From: a virus | Direction: 5' to 3' (one strand) | IMG/VR virus record: IMGVR_UViG_3300025087_000067 | Location: 1-60,805 of that record | DNA: 60,805 nucleotides | Shown here: one piece after another, positions 32,784 through 40,969 of the stretch | How positions within the stretch are numbered: position 1 is the stretch's first letter | Layout of the letters: each line of letters starts with the position of its first letter | Program-made: the position numbers and the translations under genes | The notes under the pieces: model-generated | Databases searched by the model: none | Told to the model about the DNA's origin: nothing | Seen by the model: only the letters and a program-made list of their open reading frames with translations

Positions 32784-34522
32784 AACGCTGGCTAACCGCA
32801 TTCATATTACTTATCCCGGTTTATAGTCATGCAACTGATCCCAATGCAACGATCCTGGGATGGTATTGGTCTGATGGCGGAGAGATGGAGGCAGGTTATG
32901 TGAATGACCACATGACTCCTGCCGACCCCAACTCGTGGCATTCATTAACAGATTTTACCCCACTAACCACATGTACATTTGACTATGATTCGGCTCACGC
33001 TGCTGGAGATTATGTTTATGACTCTCCATTACCTGGTGGAGTGCAATACATTGGCGCAATTATAATCGCCCAAGTTTCTGTTTCGATATTCCCTGACCCA
33101 GGCGCAACATTCCGCAACATCCAGATATTTGAAGATATGTCTATTGGAGCGGCTACAAGTTGCGTGACGATAACCACATTCGGGGAATTGGAATACAATG
33201 ATTGGGAGATTGATAGTATTGGTGGAAGAACAGGATCAGGGTTAGGGGACTTTATATTCTACGTTGCTGTCCCAACCTATGAAAATGATGCGTCTATAGC
33301 CTTGGCGGCTTCTGTCTTCATCTCCATCCACTATACAGGATATGCCGGGGGGGATTTTGATCGAACGATTTACGCCGGATCATGGTCGCCAGTCGTTCGG
33401 TTCGACGATGTAACTCCTGAGCCTCCAGCAAACACACCTACTCCAACACAGACCGTTACTCCGACGCCGACCCTCACGCCGACGAGAACCCCGACGCCGA
33501 CCAATACCCCGTACCCGCAGCTCGATACGCCGATAGTGGGAGTTGCCGGAAACCTCAACGTGGATATATTAAAAAATGCCAGTGTTCATTACGACACAAC
33601 ACAGTACGGATTTGTTCAGTTTGCCTATTATGTTTCGACTGATGGAGGATATACTTACGGTTCGCCTTCATACACAACGTTAACATCATTTACGCTCGGA
33701 CCATATTGGGGCGGTTCTATTTGTGTAAAAGTCATCGCAAAGACAAGCGCGAGTTTCCCTGTTTTTGATAGCGATCCTGGCGTGGGGTGCATGACAGTCA
33801 ATACGCCGACCCCGACCTCAACTCCTACCTCCACCAACACCCCGACTTCAACCTCGACTGCGACGAATACCCCGACCTCGACTTTGACGCCAACTCCAAC
33901 TCCTACCGTTCCGCCGATCTATACCCCGACGTGGACACCCACCAGCACGAGCACCCCAACTTCAACGAGCACGTCAACTCCGACCTCGACGAGCACCCCA
34001 ACTTCGACGAGCACGGACACTCCGACCTCGACCAGCACCAACACTCCGACCTCGACCAGCACCAGTACCCTGACTCCGACGCCAACCCCAACGCTCGCGC
34101 CGGGCGCGGATACCCCGACTCCGACTCCGACCTCAACAGTCACGCCAACCAGTACCAGCACCTCAACCCCCACTTCGACTTCAACACCAACGAACACCAG
34201 CACCAGTACCAACACCCCGACCTCCACCAGCACGAGCACGAATACCCCGACCAATACCCTGACTCCGACTCCAACAAACACCCCCGTGGTCATAAACACT
34301 CCCACGAACACGCCCGTGGCGACCTCAACCCCGACCATGACCTCGACCCCGACAAGCACGTCAACGCCCACTTCGACATTGACTCCAACCCCAACCTCAA
34401 CGGGGACGCCTCTGCCGACCTCCACGCCAATCCGCGAAGTATTCGGCTATATTGTTAAGAAGGTCACGGATACCTGGTGGTTATACAAAGTCGAGGGATA
34501 CCGACCGACGCCAACGCCGTAA
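32780..34522 (+). CDS. Exported protein with Thr/Pro/Ser stalk
   Basis: A 580-residue protein with signal peptide MKRWLTAFILLIPVYSHA. A beta domain (about 20-210) is followed by a Thr-Pro linker, a second domain (about 250-335, with an FAYYVSTDGGYTYGSPSYTT segment) and then some 200 residues of Thr/Pro/Ser repeats (TPTSTSTPTS type). It ends in a short folded tail, VFGYIVKKVTDTWWLYKV. Such stalks lift surface domains from the cell and are often glycosylated. The repeat is also a DNA minisatellite (about 33790-34430), so its length may vary between relatives. Confidence 0.6.
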   Translation: MKRWLTAFILLIPVYSHATDPNATILGWYWSDGGEMEAGYVNDHMTPADPNSWHSLTDFTPLTTCTFDYDSAHAAGDYVYDSPLPGGVQYIGAIIIAQVSVSIFPDPGATFRNIQIFEDMSIGAATSCVTITTFGELEYNDWEIDSIGGRTGSGLGDFIFYVAVPTYENDASIALAASVFISIHYTGYAGGDFDRTIYAGSWSPVVRFDDVTPEPPANTPTPTQTVTPTPTLTPTRTPTPTNTPYPQLDTPIVGVAGNLNVDILKNASVHYDTTQYGFVQFAYYVSTDGGYTYGSPSYTTLTSFTLGPYWGGSICVKVIAKTSASFPVFDSDPGVGCMTVNTPTPTSTPTSTNTPTSTSTATNTPTSTLTPTPTPTVPPIYTPTWTPTSTSTPTSTSTSTPTSTSTPTSTSTDTPTSTSTNTPTSTSTSTLTPTPTPTLAPGADTPTPTPTSTVTPTSTSTSTPTSTSTPTNTSTSTNTPTSTSTSTNTPTNTLTPTPTNTPVVINTPTNTPVATSTPTMTSTPTSTSTPTSTLTPTPTSTGTPLPTSTPIREVFGYIVKKVTDTWWLYKVEGYRPTPTP

Positions 34523-34537
34523 TCGGGAAAGCAGAAT

Positions 34538-34858
34538 ATGATGGATGAACGCGGTACAGGGAGCAAGGAAATTGAATTTGGCAAGTTACTTCAGAAGGTC
34601 GATACGATTGGAGATTCCATCGACGATATCTGGTCAAGCCTTAAATCGTATCACTGTGAGTTTCACGCGGGCCTCGACGCCATGGACAAGCGGCGTTTCG
34701 ACGGAGATGAGAAATTGAATAACGAGATTGAGAAAATTAAAACCGAGATGTGGATTCAAAAACTATCGTTGGGTAAAATCATCGGGATACTGATCGCGGT
34801 ACAATCCGTACTTTTGATCGCTATCCAACTCTGGTTAGGCGGGAAGATCAATGTCTGA
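34538..34858 (+). CDS. Small membrane protein, possible holin accessory
   Basis: A 106-residue protein with an N-terminal helical, acidic part and one C-terminal membrane helix (KIIGILIAVQSVLLIAIQLW). It directly precedes and overlaps the endolysin gene, which suggests a role in lysis. It is not a typical two- or three-helix holin. Confidence 0.5.
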   Translation: MMDERGTGSKEIEFGKLLQKVDTIGDSIDDIWSSLKSYHCEFHAGLDAMDKRRFDGDEKLNNEIEKIKTEMWIQKLSLGKIIGILIAVQSVLLIAIQLWLGGKINV

Positions 34859-35402
34859 TTCGATCCAGGGAATGATAGCGGCTCTGATCGAGCGGGAAGG
34901 TGGGTTCTCGAACCACCGGGCCGACAAAGGCGGTCCCACGAAATACGGGATCACTCAGCGGACGCTCAGTATCTATCTGAAACGCCCGGTATCGATTGAT
35001 GAGGTCCGGGGCCTCACAAAAGAAAAAGCCGCTGAAATCTACGAACGATTCTATTACCTCGATCCGCATATTGACTTACTGCCACCGGGCTTCCAAGCAC
35101 AGGTGATGGACATGGCCGTGAACCACGGCGCTCCGGATGGAATTCGATACTTCCAGCAGTTCCTAAATACATTCGGCAGCGGATTGAAGGCGGATGGGAT
35201 CATTGGGCCGAAGACCGCAAAGGCTTGTGCGGTGGTTATCAAGCAACTCGGCAAGATCGAGGCAAACAACAGGCTCGCCGAATTCAGACAAGGTGTTTAC
35301 CTCGGAATCGTCGAAAACGATCCAACCCAGATCGGTTTCAGGAACGGGTGGTTGAAACGAGCCAAGGAATTCATCACCCAGGAAGAAGAGGTCTTTGCAT
35401 GA
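34851..35402 (+). CDS. Endolysin, GH108 family
   Basis: A 183-residue muramidase-type lysin cutting peptidoglycan. The catalytic motif is at the N-terminus: EREGGFSNHRADKGGPTKYG (Glu16). A C-terminal peptidoglycan-binding part shows LKADGIIGPKTAKA. This domain order matches GH108 lysins of phages such as N4 (gp61). No signal peptide is present, so it would need a holin. It overlaps both neighbours. Confidence 0.9.
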   Translation: MSDSIQGMIAALIEREGGFSNHRADKGGPTKYGITQRTLSIYLKRPVSIDEVRGLTKEKAAEIYERFYYLDPHIDLLPPGFQAQVMDMAVNHGAPDGIRYFQQFLNTFGSGLKADGIIGPKTAKACAVVIKQLGKIEANNRLAEFRQGVYLGIVENDPTQIGFRNGWLKRAKEFITQEEEVFA

Positions 35403-36496
35403 GCGTCTCCTGGTACACGGATCGCCGGGCACAGCTCTATAAGCGGCGAAACGAATACATTGCGAGCCTGGCTCAGTGCCAGTCCCGGTACCTGGATATC
35501 CTGCAAAGCATTGGGCTCCCACCTCTGATCGAGCGCTACGGGAAAGATTCGACGTTTCAGACCAACGGCTGGGTATCGCCATGCCCCCGCCTGTTTATTA
35601 AAACTCACGCTCCGATAGGGGTGCAGGACTCGAACCTGGTTTCGGCACACCTGATATACGCCCAGGAAGTCGAGGGTGTGAACGACCATAACCGGAATAC
35701 ACTCAGGATTCTGAAGTCCGGGGACATCTATCAACCCGGATACGGGTTGTTCTGGGCGGGGATCGCCCCATATATGCCAGTCCAGGTTCTGCCGTTCCCC
35801 GTGGACCAGGATGGAGACCTTGCGTTCAATGAGCAGCCTCTAGCGGGCTCCTGGCAGCATATTGCGGAGCGGATCGGACACCCTGGGTATCCAATCAGGC
35901 CCGGAGACGTGATCTGTGCGGAATCCGTCACGGCTCTATTGCGGAAACCTGGCGCGTCAATCTCGTATCCCCCGTGGGTTGAGGGACCCCAGGACGCAGG
36001 AGATGAACAGGCGTTCATCCGGCAGATAACGGACGCCGGGGTGTTCGTGGTTCTTCCGGCGGGGAATGATTATCTATGGGAACAGCCGGATATGGAGCGG
36101 TATCGATCGTTTATCCCCGATGATTATGGGTATCAATCCAGCGGGGCACTTATCGCAACCTGTAACGGCGAGCAACTGATGTACGGTGGCAAGCCCTTTG
36201 GGTGCCGACCCTCTCACTCCCGGACCGTGACAACCCCCATGCGCTATCCCTGTGGGGCGCAAGGCTGGCTCCGGGGCCAACCCGTGGGAACTTCCTGGTG
36301 CGCGCCCCTCGTGGCCGGGACCTTGGTGATGGTCGCCCGTATCTATCAAATCACCCAAGGAACTATTCTTCCGGTCCCAGACTTGCTCCGGGCCGTGACC
36401 TCCGCCCTGACCGTGCAGGAAACCAGTTGGAAGGGCGGGCTGCATCCCGTGGGCCGCCAATGGCGACCGGATCGGATACTGGAATGGTTATTGTAA
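35399..36496 (+). CDS. Divergent subtilisin-like (S8) protease
   Basis: The ATG at 35399 overlaps the endolysin stop, giving 365 residues. All active-site blocks of subtilases are recognisable: GVQDSNL (Asp77), NDHNRNT (His97), VVLPAGND (Asn223, oxyanion hole) and GTSWCAPLVAG (Ser299). GIAPYMPVQVLPF matches the GVAP strand after the His helix. The His block lacks the usual HGTH. There is no signal peptide. Because it sits behind the endolysin it may help open the envelope or process a virion or exported protein. Activity is inferred. Confidence 0.65.
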   Translation: MSVSWYTDRRAQLYKRRNEYIASLAQCQSRYLDILQSIGLPPLIERYGKDSTFQTNGWVSPCPRLFIKTHAPIGVQDSNLVSAHLIYAQEVEGVNDHNRNTLRILKSGDIYQPGYGLFWAGIAPYMPVQVLPFPVDQDGDLAFNEQPLAGSWQHIAERIGHPGYPIRPGDVICAESVTALLRKPGASISYPPWVEGPQDAGDEQAFIRQITDAGVFVVLPAGNDYLWEQPDMERYRSFIPDDYGYQSSGALIATCNGEQLMYGGKPFGCRPSHSRTVTTPMRYPCGAQGWLRGQPVGTSWCAPLVAGTLVMVARIYQITQGTILPVPDLLRAVTSALTVQETSWKGGLHPVGRQWRPDRILEWLL

Positions 36497-36506
36497 ATAA
36501 TCGCTA

Positions 36507-36536
36507 TTGACACTCGTTTTAAAAGAGAGTTATTAT
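36507..36536 (+). promoter_or_regulatory. Sigma-70-type promoter
   Basis: TTGACA (36507-36512), an 18-base spacer and TATTAT (36531-36536; 5 of 6) lie in the gap after the protease gene. The transcript would start about 40 bases before the holin-like gene at 36585. Confidence 0.65.
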
Positions 36537-36584
36537 ATTCTCGACCAAGTTAGAGAGGCGCGTAGAGCCTCGAAGGAGAACGCA

Positions 36585-36833
36585 ATGGATGGTTGGAAAA
36601 ATACCCTGAAAAGCAAAACGGTTCTGGCGGGTATCGTCACGCTGGTCGCTAGCGTCATCGGCATCTTCTGGAAGATCGATCTGACGGAAGACTTGCAGCA
36701 AGCAATTGTCGATCAGATTGCTCTCATTATTACGGCGGTATCCGGTATCGTAGCGATTTACGGGCGCATCACCGCTAAGGCCAAACTGGGCACGCCACCG
36801 GAAACAAATTCGACCACGAACGCAACGGATTGA
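36585..36833 (+). CDS. Holin-like membrane protein, 82 residues
   Basis: The ATG at 36585 follows AAGGAG and the promoter at 36507; the longer frame from 36507 would begin inside the promoter. Two hydrophobic segments (TVLAGIVTLVASVIGIFW and IALIITAVSGIVAIYG) with a short charged link and a polar tail give the usual class II holin layout. Confidence 0.65.
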   Translation: MDGWKNTLKSKTVLAGIVTLVASVIGIFWKIDLTEDLQQAIVDQIALIITAVSGIVAIYGRITAKAKLGTPPETNSTTNATD

Positions 36834-36855
36834 TCTACGAAAGTTGGAACATATT

Positions 36856-37539
36856 ATGAAATTACTGACCTTCATATTAACACTTTTCCTGTGCATCCCA
36901 GCATGGCCTGATGCCGATGGGCCGGGGGTGGATACAACTAAGGCCTGGTTCCCCGGATCGGGATATAGTCTGGATGGCCTCGGCCGATTGAAAGCCGATA
37001 CCGCGCAGTCCCGCCAGAACCTCAATGTGGCACATTACGTGATTGGTAGTGCATCTTCCTACGGCATCCAGGGCTGGTTTGTTGCAACTGTGCCCGGATC
37101 AGTCACGAGTGCTACCGTCACATCGGGAGATATATTGTTTGATTTATCCCCCTACGATCTTGGAAATGACGAACGTGTAACGGTTCAAATCTACGGAGAG
37201 TCTCCTGCTGGCACGATCTTTAGCTCGACCACCGGGACAATCCCCACAATCACGGCCAAGGGGACGCCATTCAATCGGTACTATGGAGATGATGCAAATC
37301 TACCCGCTGCATTGATTGCCGACGCGACGCCTCTGAAGTGTGGAATCAGTCGCATTGATACGCACGGTCTCGCATCCCTTGTACTGAATGTCTCGGCAGC
37401 GGCAGCCTACAGCCAAGTGTATTCAACGACGAACGGGGCTTTGCTTCCAGACACACCGGAAACATTTAGTACGGCACCGGCTTACGTCCCGATGCCTGCA
37501 ACCTATCACGTCTTAATCAGCAATCCGAGGTATCCTTAA
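36856..37539 (+). CDS. Signal-peptide protein, 227 residues
   Basis: The ATG at 36856 gives the signal peptide MKLLTFILTLFLCIPAW, with cleavage probably near PDA; an upstream TTG at 36844 is less likely. The mature part is beta-rich with Thr, Ser and Gly and a segment KAWFPGSGYSLDGLGRLKAD. It has no known family. It sits between the holin-like gene and the spanin-like pair. Confidence 0.5.
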   Translation: MKLLTFILTLFLCIPAWPDADGPGVDTTKAWFPGSGYSLDGLGRLKADTAQSRQNLNVAHYVIGSASSYGIQGWFVATVPGSVTSATVTSGDILFDLSPYDLGNDERVTVQIYGESPAGTIFSSTTGTIPTITAKGTPFNRYYGDDANLPAALIADATPLKCGISRIDTHGLASLVLNVSAAAAYSQVYSTTNGALLPDTPETFSTAPAYVPMPATYHVLISNPRYP

Positions 37540-37542
37540 AAT

Positions 37543-37773
37543 ATGGCAATAAGTACGTGGGTGGGTTTGCTAACGGTTTTAGCATCGCTTGGTGTGGCGG
37601 TATTTACATGGTGGGCCTCTCCGACGAGACGGAGAAAGGACCAAGTGTTAGATATTAGCCGCATTGAGGATGAACATGAGAAAAAACGAATTCACGTCCG
37701 GGATTTGCTGGACAAAGATAAATCAGCGTACACTCAAGAGAGGCTCAAGGGCTTCATACGGAACGATAAATAG
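37543..37773 (+). CDS. Possible inner-membrane spanin (Rz-like)
   Basis: A 76-residue protein with an N-terminal membrane helix (VGLLTVLASLGVAVFTWW) and a charged helical rest (ISRIEDEHEKKRIHVRDLL). The next gene overlaps it in another frame and carries a lipoprotein-like signal, as in Rz/Rz1 pairs. It is short for an i-spanin, so the call is tentative. Confidence 0.45.
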   Translation: MAISTWVGLLTVLASLGVAVFTWWASPTRRRKDQVLDISRIEDEHEKKRIHVRDLLDKDKSAYTQERLKGFIRNDK

Positions 37774-38065
37774 GCTCCTGCGTCGTCGAGGTCTATTCTC
37801 GACGTATTCTCCTATCCTATTCTGCTTGGTCGTGGCCGCACTTATCATGGGGTGCGGCCACGCCACTGTCCGGCCCGTTCTCCCCGCCTTCCCCGATCCA
37901 GCCAACGACCTGAGCGTCACACCCATTGAATCCGAACCAGGTTACTGGAGAATCCATCTCACCGATCTGGATTCTTTGGTGCGCCGGTGCCAGAATGCCG
38001 AGCGCGACCTGGCAGTGTGCCGAAAACTGCTTGAAATAAACCACATTGAGTATGGAGGAAAGTAA
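37676..38065 (+). CDS. Possible outer-membrane spanin lipoprotein (Rz1-like)
   Basis: The ATG at 37676 lies six bases after GAGG inside the previous gene (+1 frame); ATG 37670 is an alternative. A hydrophobic stretch FCLVVAALIMGC ends in a lipobox-like Cys, followed by a Pro-rich segment (VRPVLPAFPDP). Rz1 proteins have the same order. The 40-residue region before the hydrophobic stretch is unusually long. The end overlaps the next start. Confidence 0.5.
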   Translation: MRKNEFTSGICWTKINQRTLKRGSRASYGTINRLLRRRGLFSTYSPILFCLVVAALIMGCGHATVRPVLPAFPDPANDLSVTPIESEPGYWRIHLTDLDSLVRRCQNAERDLAVCRKLLEINHIEYGGK

Positions 38066-38334
38066 TGAATAAAAATAACGTGTTTCTGAATTGGTTTATT
38101 CTATTCGTCGTCCTGTGTCTCATGTTTTTAACCGTGTTCTATAAGATCAATTTAATGATTAAGGATCACGAGCACCGCACCGAGAACCGCGAGAGGATTA
38201 TAATCCCCCCAGATTCAGAGCGGCTGGACTGGCTCATGGATAATATGGTGTTCAAGCAGGATGGGGGAACTAAGACTGCGAACGAATTATATGAAGAGCA
38301 TATTGCCAGCGCGACGGAAACGGAGAAGCAGTGA
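38065..38334 (+). CDS. Single-pass membrane protein, 89 residues
   Basis: It starts at the ATG overlapping the previous stop. One membrane helix (FLNWFILFVVLCLMFLTVFY) is followed by a charged soluble tail. The family is unknown. Its position next to the spanin-like pair suggests the envelope. Confidence 0.55.
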   Translation: MNKNNVFLNWFILFVVLCLMFLTVFYKINLMIKDHEHRTENRERIIIPPDSERLDWLMDNMVFKQDGGTKTANELYEEHIASATETEKQ

Positions 38335-38915
38335 TGAATCTTACTGAACGGCAGAAGTGCGCGACGTTGTTTTACAACGAAGTAAAAAACTTGGTTAGCG
38401 AAATCGAGTTTCCGATTGATACTCATGTGGTATGGGAAGAAGCAGATATGAATATGGATGGTTTATGTCGAGGCACCAAGTCCTATCCATGCCGCAAAAA
38501 TCTTCAGTATTTAGCGAAGTGGCTTGTGTGTCTTGCCAAACAATACGGCCTTGCCGACATCGACCCGTTTATCGACAACGCCTTGGCTGAGATGGAACGG
38601 AAGGGGCACGACTACGCTGACGACGACAACGCATATCAGAACTTCGAGGAGACCGCTGAGATGCTTGGGCTCGCGGTCCCGCAAGTCATCATGGTGTCCA
38701 TGCTCAAGCACTGGGCGGCGCTCAACAACTATAGGAACGGCAAGATCATGCAGGGCGATCCGATTGTGACCAAGTTCATGGATGTCTGTAACTATTGCGC
38801 GATCCTTGACGCCTGGCTCCGAGAGCAATCGGCGAAGGAAAAGAGCCTCTCTTTTTTTGACAGGCCAGGATTGTGCGATACCATGGGAGATGGAGATGGA
38901 GAACATGAATATTGA
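38331..38915 (+). CDS. DUF1599-like all-alpha nucleotide-related protein
   Basis: A 194-residue protein. The part KGHDYADDDNAYQNFEETAE, VPQVIMVSMLKHWAALNNY and FMDVCNYCAILDAWL follows the pattern of DUF1599 (nucleotide modification associated domain 1), all-alpha NTP pyrophosphohydrolase relatives in phages. It may act on nucleotide pools. The N-terminal 90 residues are unassigned. Confidence 0.55.
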   Translation: MMNLTERQKCATLFYNEVKNLVSEIEFPIDTHVVWEEADMNMDGLCRGTKSYPCRKNLQYLAKWLVCLAKQYGLADIDPFIDNALAEMERKGHDYADDDNAYQNFEETAEMLGLAVPQVIMVSMLKHWAALNNYRNGKIMQGDPIVTKFMDVCNYCAILDAWLREQSAKEKSLSFFDRPGLCDTMGDGDGEHEY

Positions 38916-39165
38916 AACGCAGCATAGGATTACCCTAGAACTTCCATTTAAATTCGGAACGTTATTATTTGGCGTAACCAAATTTTTCCACAACCACACC
39001 CCGCACTATCAGACCGTACCGTTACATTTCTGGTCGTATACATTATCAAAACATGGTCTGATGATTCTGGTTGATGAGGATAGATTTACGCATAAGTATC
39101 CGATACAGGATTGCTTTGTAGATCAGGATGAAGCTGATGCGGAGTGCGAGCGCCGAAGCAGATAA
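38896..39165 (+). CDS. Hypothetical protein, 89 residues
   Basis: Several in-frame ATGs (38890, 38896, 38905) follow repeated GGAGATGGAG; I chose 38896. The end (QDCFVDQDEADAECERRSR) resembles that of the protein at 52035-52427 (EDTFHTREEAEAECKRRNR), so the two share a C-terminal module. Function unknown. Confidence 0.5.
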   Translation: MENMNIETQHRITLELPFKFGTLLFGVTKFFHNHTPHYQTVPLHFWSYTLSKHGLMILVDEDRFTHKYPIQDCFVDQDEADAECERRSR

Positions 39166-39182
39166 ACGTGCAGGAGAGAACC

Positions 39183-40376
39183 ATGAGCCTCAACAAAAAA
39201 CGCATCGAGAGCCTGGAGCCGCGTAGTCGCGCTTATATTGCCTGGGATAGTTTGATTCCCGGATTCGGTGTTATCGTCTACCCCAGCGGTCGTAAATCAT
39301 TTTGCATTCAGTTCCGGGACCGCTCCCGTAAATCCAGAAAACACGTTATCGGATCCTGTAGCGTGATGCCGGTAGACGATGCCAGGGCTGAGGCCCGGCG
39401 ATGCCTGGCACTTGCAACGCTGGGCAACACGACGTTCCTGAGGCAGGAGACGGCAACCGGAACCCTACTCTCTGACGTATGGGCGCGGTACGAGCGGGAG
39501 CACGCACAGAGTCTCAAATACAGTACGCGAAAAGAGAACGCTCGTCTCTGGGTTGCCAACATCAGTGACGTGCTTGGTGGTCGGCCCGTGGCAACGATCC
39601 AGAAGCGCGACGTGGCCGATATCCACAACCGTTATTTCGATCACCCGTATCTTGGAAACCGGCTCCTATCGTTGCTGAGTCTCTTGTTTGGCCTCGCAGA
39701 ACGCTGGGGGCTCCGGGACGAGGGGACCAATCCATGTGTAGGGATTCAGAGGTACGGCGAAAAATCCAGAGAGAGAGTTCTGACGGATCGGGAACTGGAA
39801 GCGATCGACCGGGATCTCACATCTGGCCGATACCATCAATCCGTGGTTCTAGCGATCAAACTCCTGTTTGTAACCGGATGTAGGCTCCGGGAGATATTGA
39901 ATATGAAGTGGGAGTACATCGACTGGGATGCCCGGTTGATACGGTTGCCGGATTCCAAGACCGGGGCCAAGACCGTGGATATGAACCCAGCCGTTCAATC
40001 CCTCTTGGCTGATGCCCAGCGATTGGAGGGCAACCCGTATGTGTGTTGGGGATCCGTGCATAGCCAGCCACGAATTCAGATACACCGGCCATGGAAGAAA
40101 CTCTGTGAAGCATGTGAAATCCAAGATGTCCGACTGCACGATATTCGCCATACTTTTGCCAGTACGGCCATCTCTCATGGTGCGAATCTGATTGAGGTCC
40201 GTGATTTACTGGGCCATAGCGACGTTCAGACCACACAGCGCTACGCTCACCTGGAGACCGAGGCCCGGCGAGAGGCGTCCAGGAAAATATCGGGGGTAAT
40301 ACAGAGCGCCATGCAGAGACAGCCAACCGGGACTGAGGGCAAAGTCATCAATCTTAAGATTAACAATCACGATTAA
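39183..40376 (+). CDS. int: Tyrosine integrase
   Basis: The ATG at 39183 follows AGGAGAG; 397 residues. The N-terminal arm-binding part (PRSRAYIAWDSLIPGFGVIV) is typical of phage and island integrases with a DUF4102-like start. The catalytic domain has TGCRLREI (Arg234), HDIRH (His319, Arg322), GHS (His345) and the nucleophile in TQRYAH (Tyr354). All key residues are present. It recombines attP with attB, implying a temperate phage or a derivative of one. A 9-bp inverted repeat lies just behind the gene. Confidence 0.92.
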   Translation: MSLNKKRIESLEPRSRAYIAWDSLIPGFGVIVYPSGRKSFCIQFRDRSRKSRKHVIGSCSVMPVDDARAEARRCLALATLGNTTFLRQETATGTLLSDVWARYEREHAQSLKYSTRKENARLWVANISDVLGGRPVATIQKRDVADIHNRYFDHPYLGNRLLSLLSLLFGLAERWGLRDEGTNPCVGIQRYGEKSRERVLTDRELEAIDRDLTSGRYHQSVVLAIKLLFVTGCRLREILNMKWEYIDWDARLIRLPDSKTGAKTVDMNPAVQSLLADAQRLEGNPYVCWGSVHSQPRIQIHRPWKKLCEACEIQDVRLHDIRHTFASTAISHGANLIEVRDLLGHSDVQTTQRYAHLETEARREASRKISGVIQSAMQRQPTGTEGKVINLKINNHD

Positions 40377-40412
40377 GTTTGCAAACGTAAGTTATTATAT
40401 CGGGCAAACTTA
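40374..40412. repeat. Inverted repeat behind integrase
   Basis: TAAGTTTGC (40374-40382) pairs exactly with GCAAACTTA (40404-40412). The gene stop TAA is part of the left arm. The AT-rich region then runs to about 40480. It could be a terminator, an integrase/excisionase site or part of attP, since attP sites often flank int. No bacterial tRNA end is visible. Confidence 0.45.
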
Positions 40413-40479
40413 GGATAAGTATACCTATAACCACAAATCAGGACTTTAATTTAATTTTAAGATTTTTTTAAGAAAGGTA

Positions 40480-40507
40480 TTGACAGACTCTCGAATCGGA
40501 GTATGAT
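40480..40507 (+). promoter_or_regulatory. Sigma-70-type promoter before HTH gene
   Basis: TTGACA (40480-40485), a 16-base spacer and TATGAT (40502-40507) stand 20 bases before the ATG at 40528. The leader would be very short. No clear operator dyad overlaps it. Confidence 0.6.
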
Positions 40508-40527
40508 TTAGGCAATGAGGCAATGTG

Positions 40528-40785
40528 ATGCAGAAGAAAAAAACAATCTCCTTGTTAGGTGCATGGCTTGAAGACAAACGGAAAGCCATGGTGGTGGGAC
40601 GGGTCGTGTTCTGTATGTGGCTCGGCGTTTCCTACCCCACATATAGCAAGATTCTAAAACCAAAATCCGAGATCAGTCCCAGCACGGTTCGTAAAGTATT
40701 TGCCAGGTTCGGCATGGAGCCGGAAACTGGGATGCTGGCGGTTAAGAAAACGCGGCCACGAAAGCGGAAATCCAATGGTCGATAG
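40528..40785 (+). CDS. Small HTH regulator
   Basis: The ATG at 40528 (GTG at 40525 also in frame) is close behind a strong promoter. The 85-residue product has LGVSYPTYSKILKPKSEISP followed by STVRKVFARFG, a Cro/XRE-like helix-turn-helix, and a basic tail (KKTRPRKRKSNGR). It could be the lysogeny or integrase-linked regulator. Confidence 0.6.
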   Translation: MQKKKTISLLGAWLEDKRKAMVVGRVVFCMWLGVSYPTYSKILKPKSEISPSTVRKVFARFGMEPETGMLAVKKTRPRKRKSNGR

Positions 40786-40969
40786 TCACTCATCCGTGCT
40801 CATTTTTTTTGCCGGGTTTGCGCTCGGCCAACTCGTTAGTACGATCTCAATCGGCGCGCTGCTCCAGCGCGATGCCGAACATCTCACATCCAGCGGGGGG
40901 ACCGAACCACATTCCCCTCCCGAGCCCGACCCCAGTCGGTCCCCCCGCAACGTGGAGCCTTCGCCATGA
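40775..40969 (+). CDS. Small membrane protein, 64 residues
   Basis: The ATG at 40775 lies within the end of the HTH gene. A hydrophobic N-terminal helix (SVLIFFAGFALGQLVSTISI) is followed by a Pro/Ser-rich tail. The TGA overlaps the next start. Function unknown. Confidence 0.5.
   Translation: MVDSHSSVLIFFAGFALGQLVSTISIGALLQRDAEHLTSSGGTEPHSPPEPDPSRSPRNVEPSP

Noticed and set aside
33787-34458. Long open frames in other phases of the Thr/Pro repeat
   Set aside because: The repeat lacks stop codons in several frames on both strands; only the frame with signal peptide and folded ends is credible.
35225-35398. Upstream extension of the subtilase frame into the endolysin gene
   Set aside because: The ATG at 35399 overlapping the endolysin stop gives the better start, and the extension reads as an endolysin shadow.
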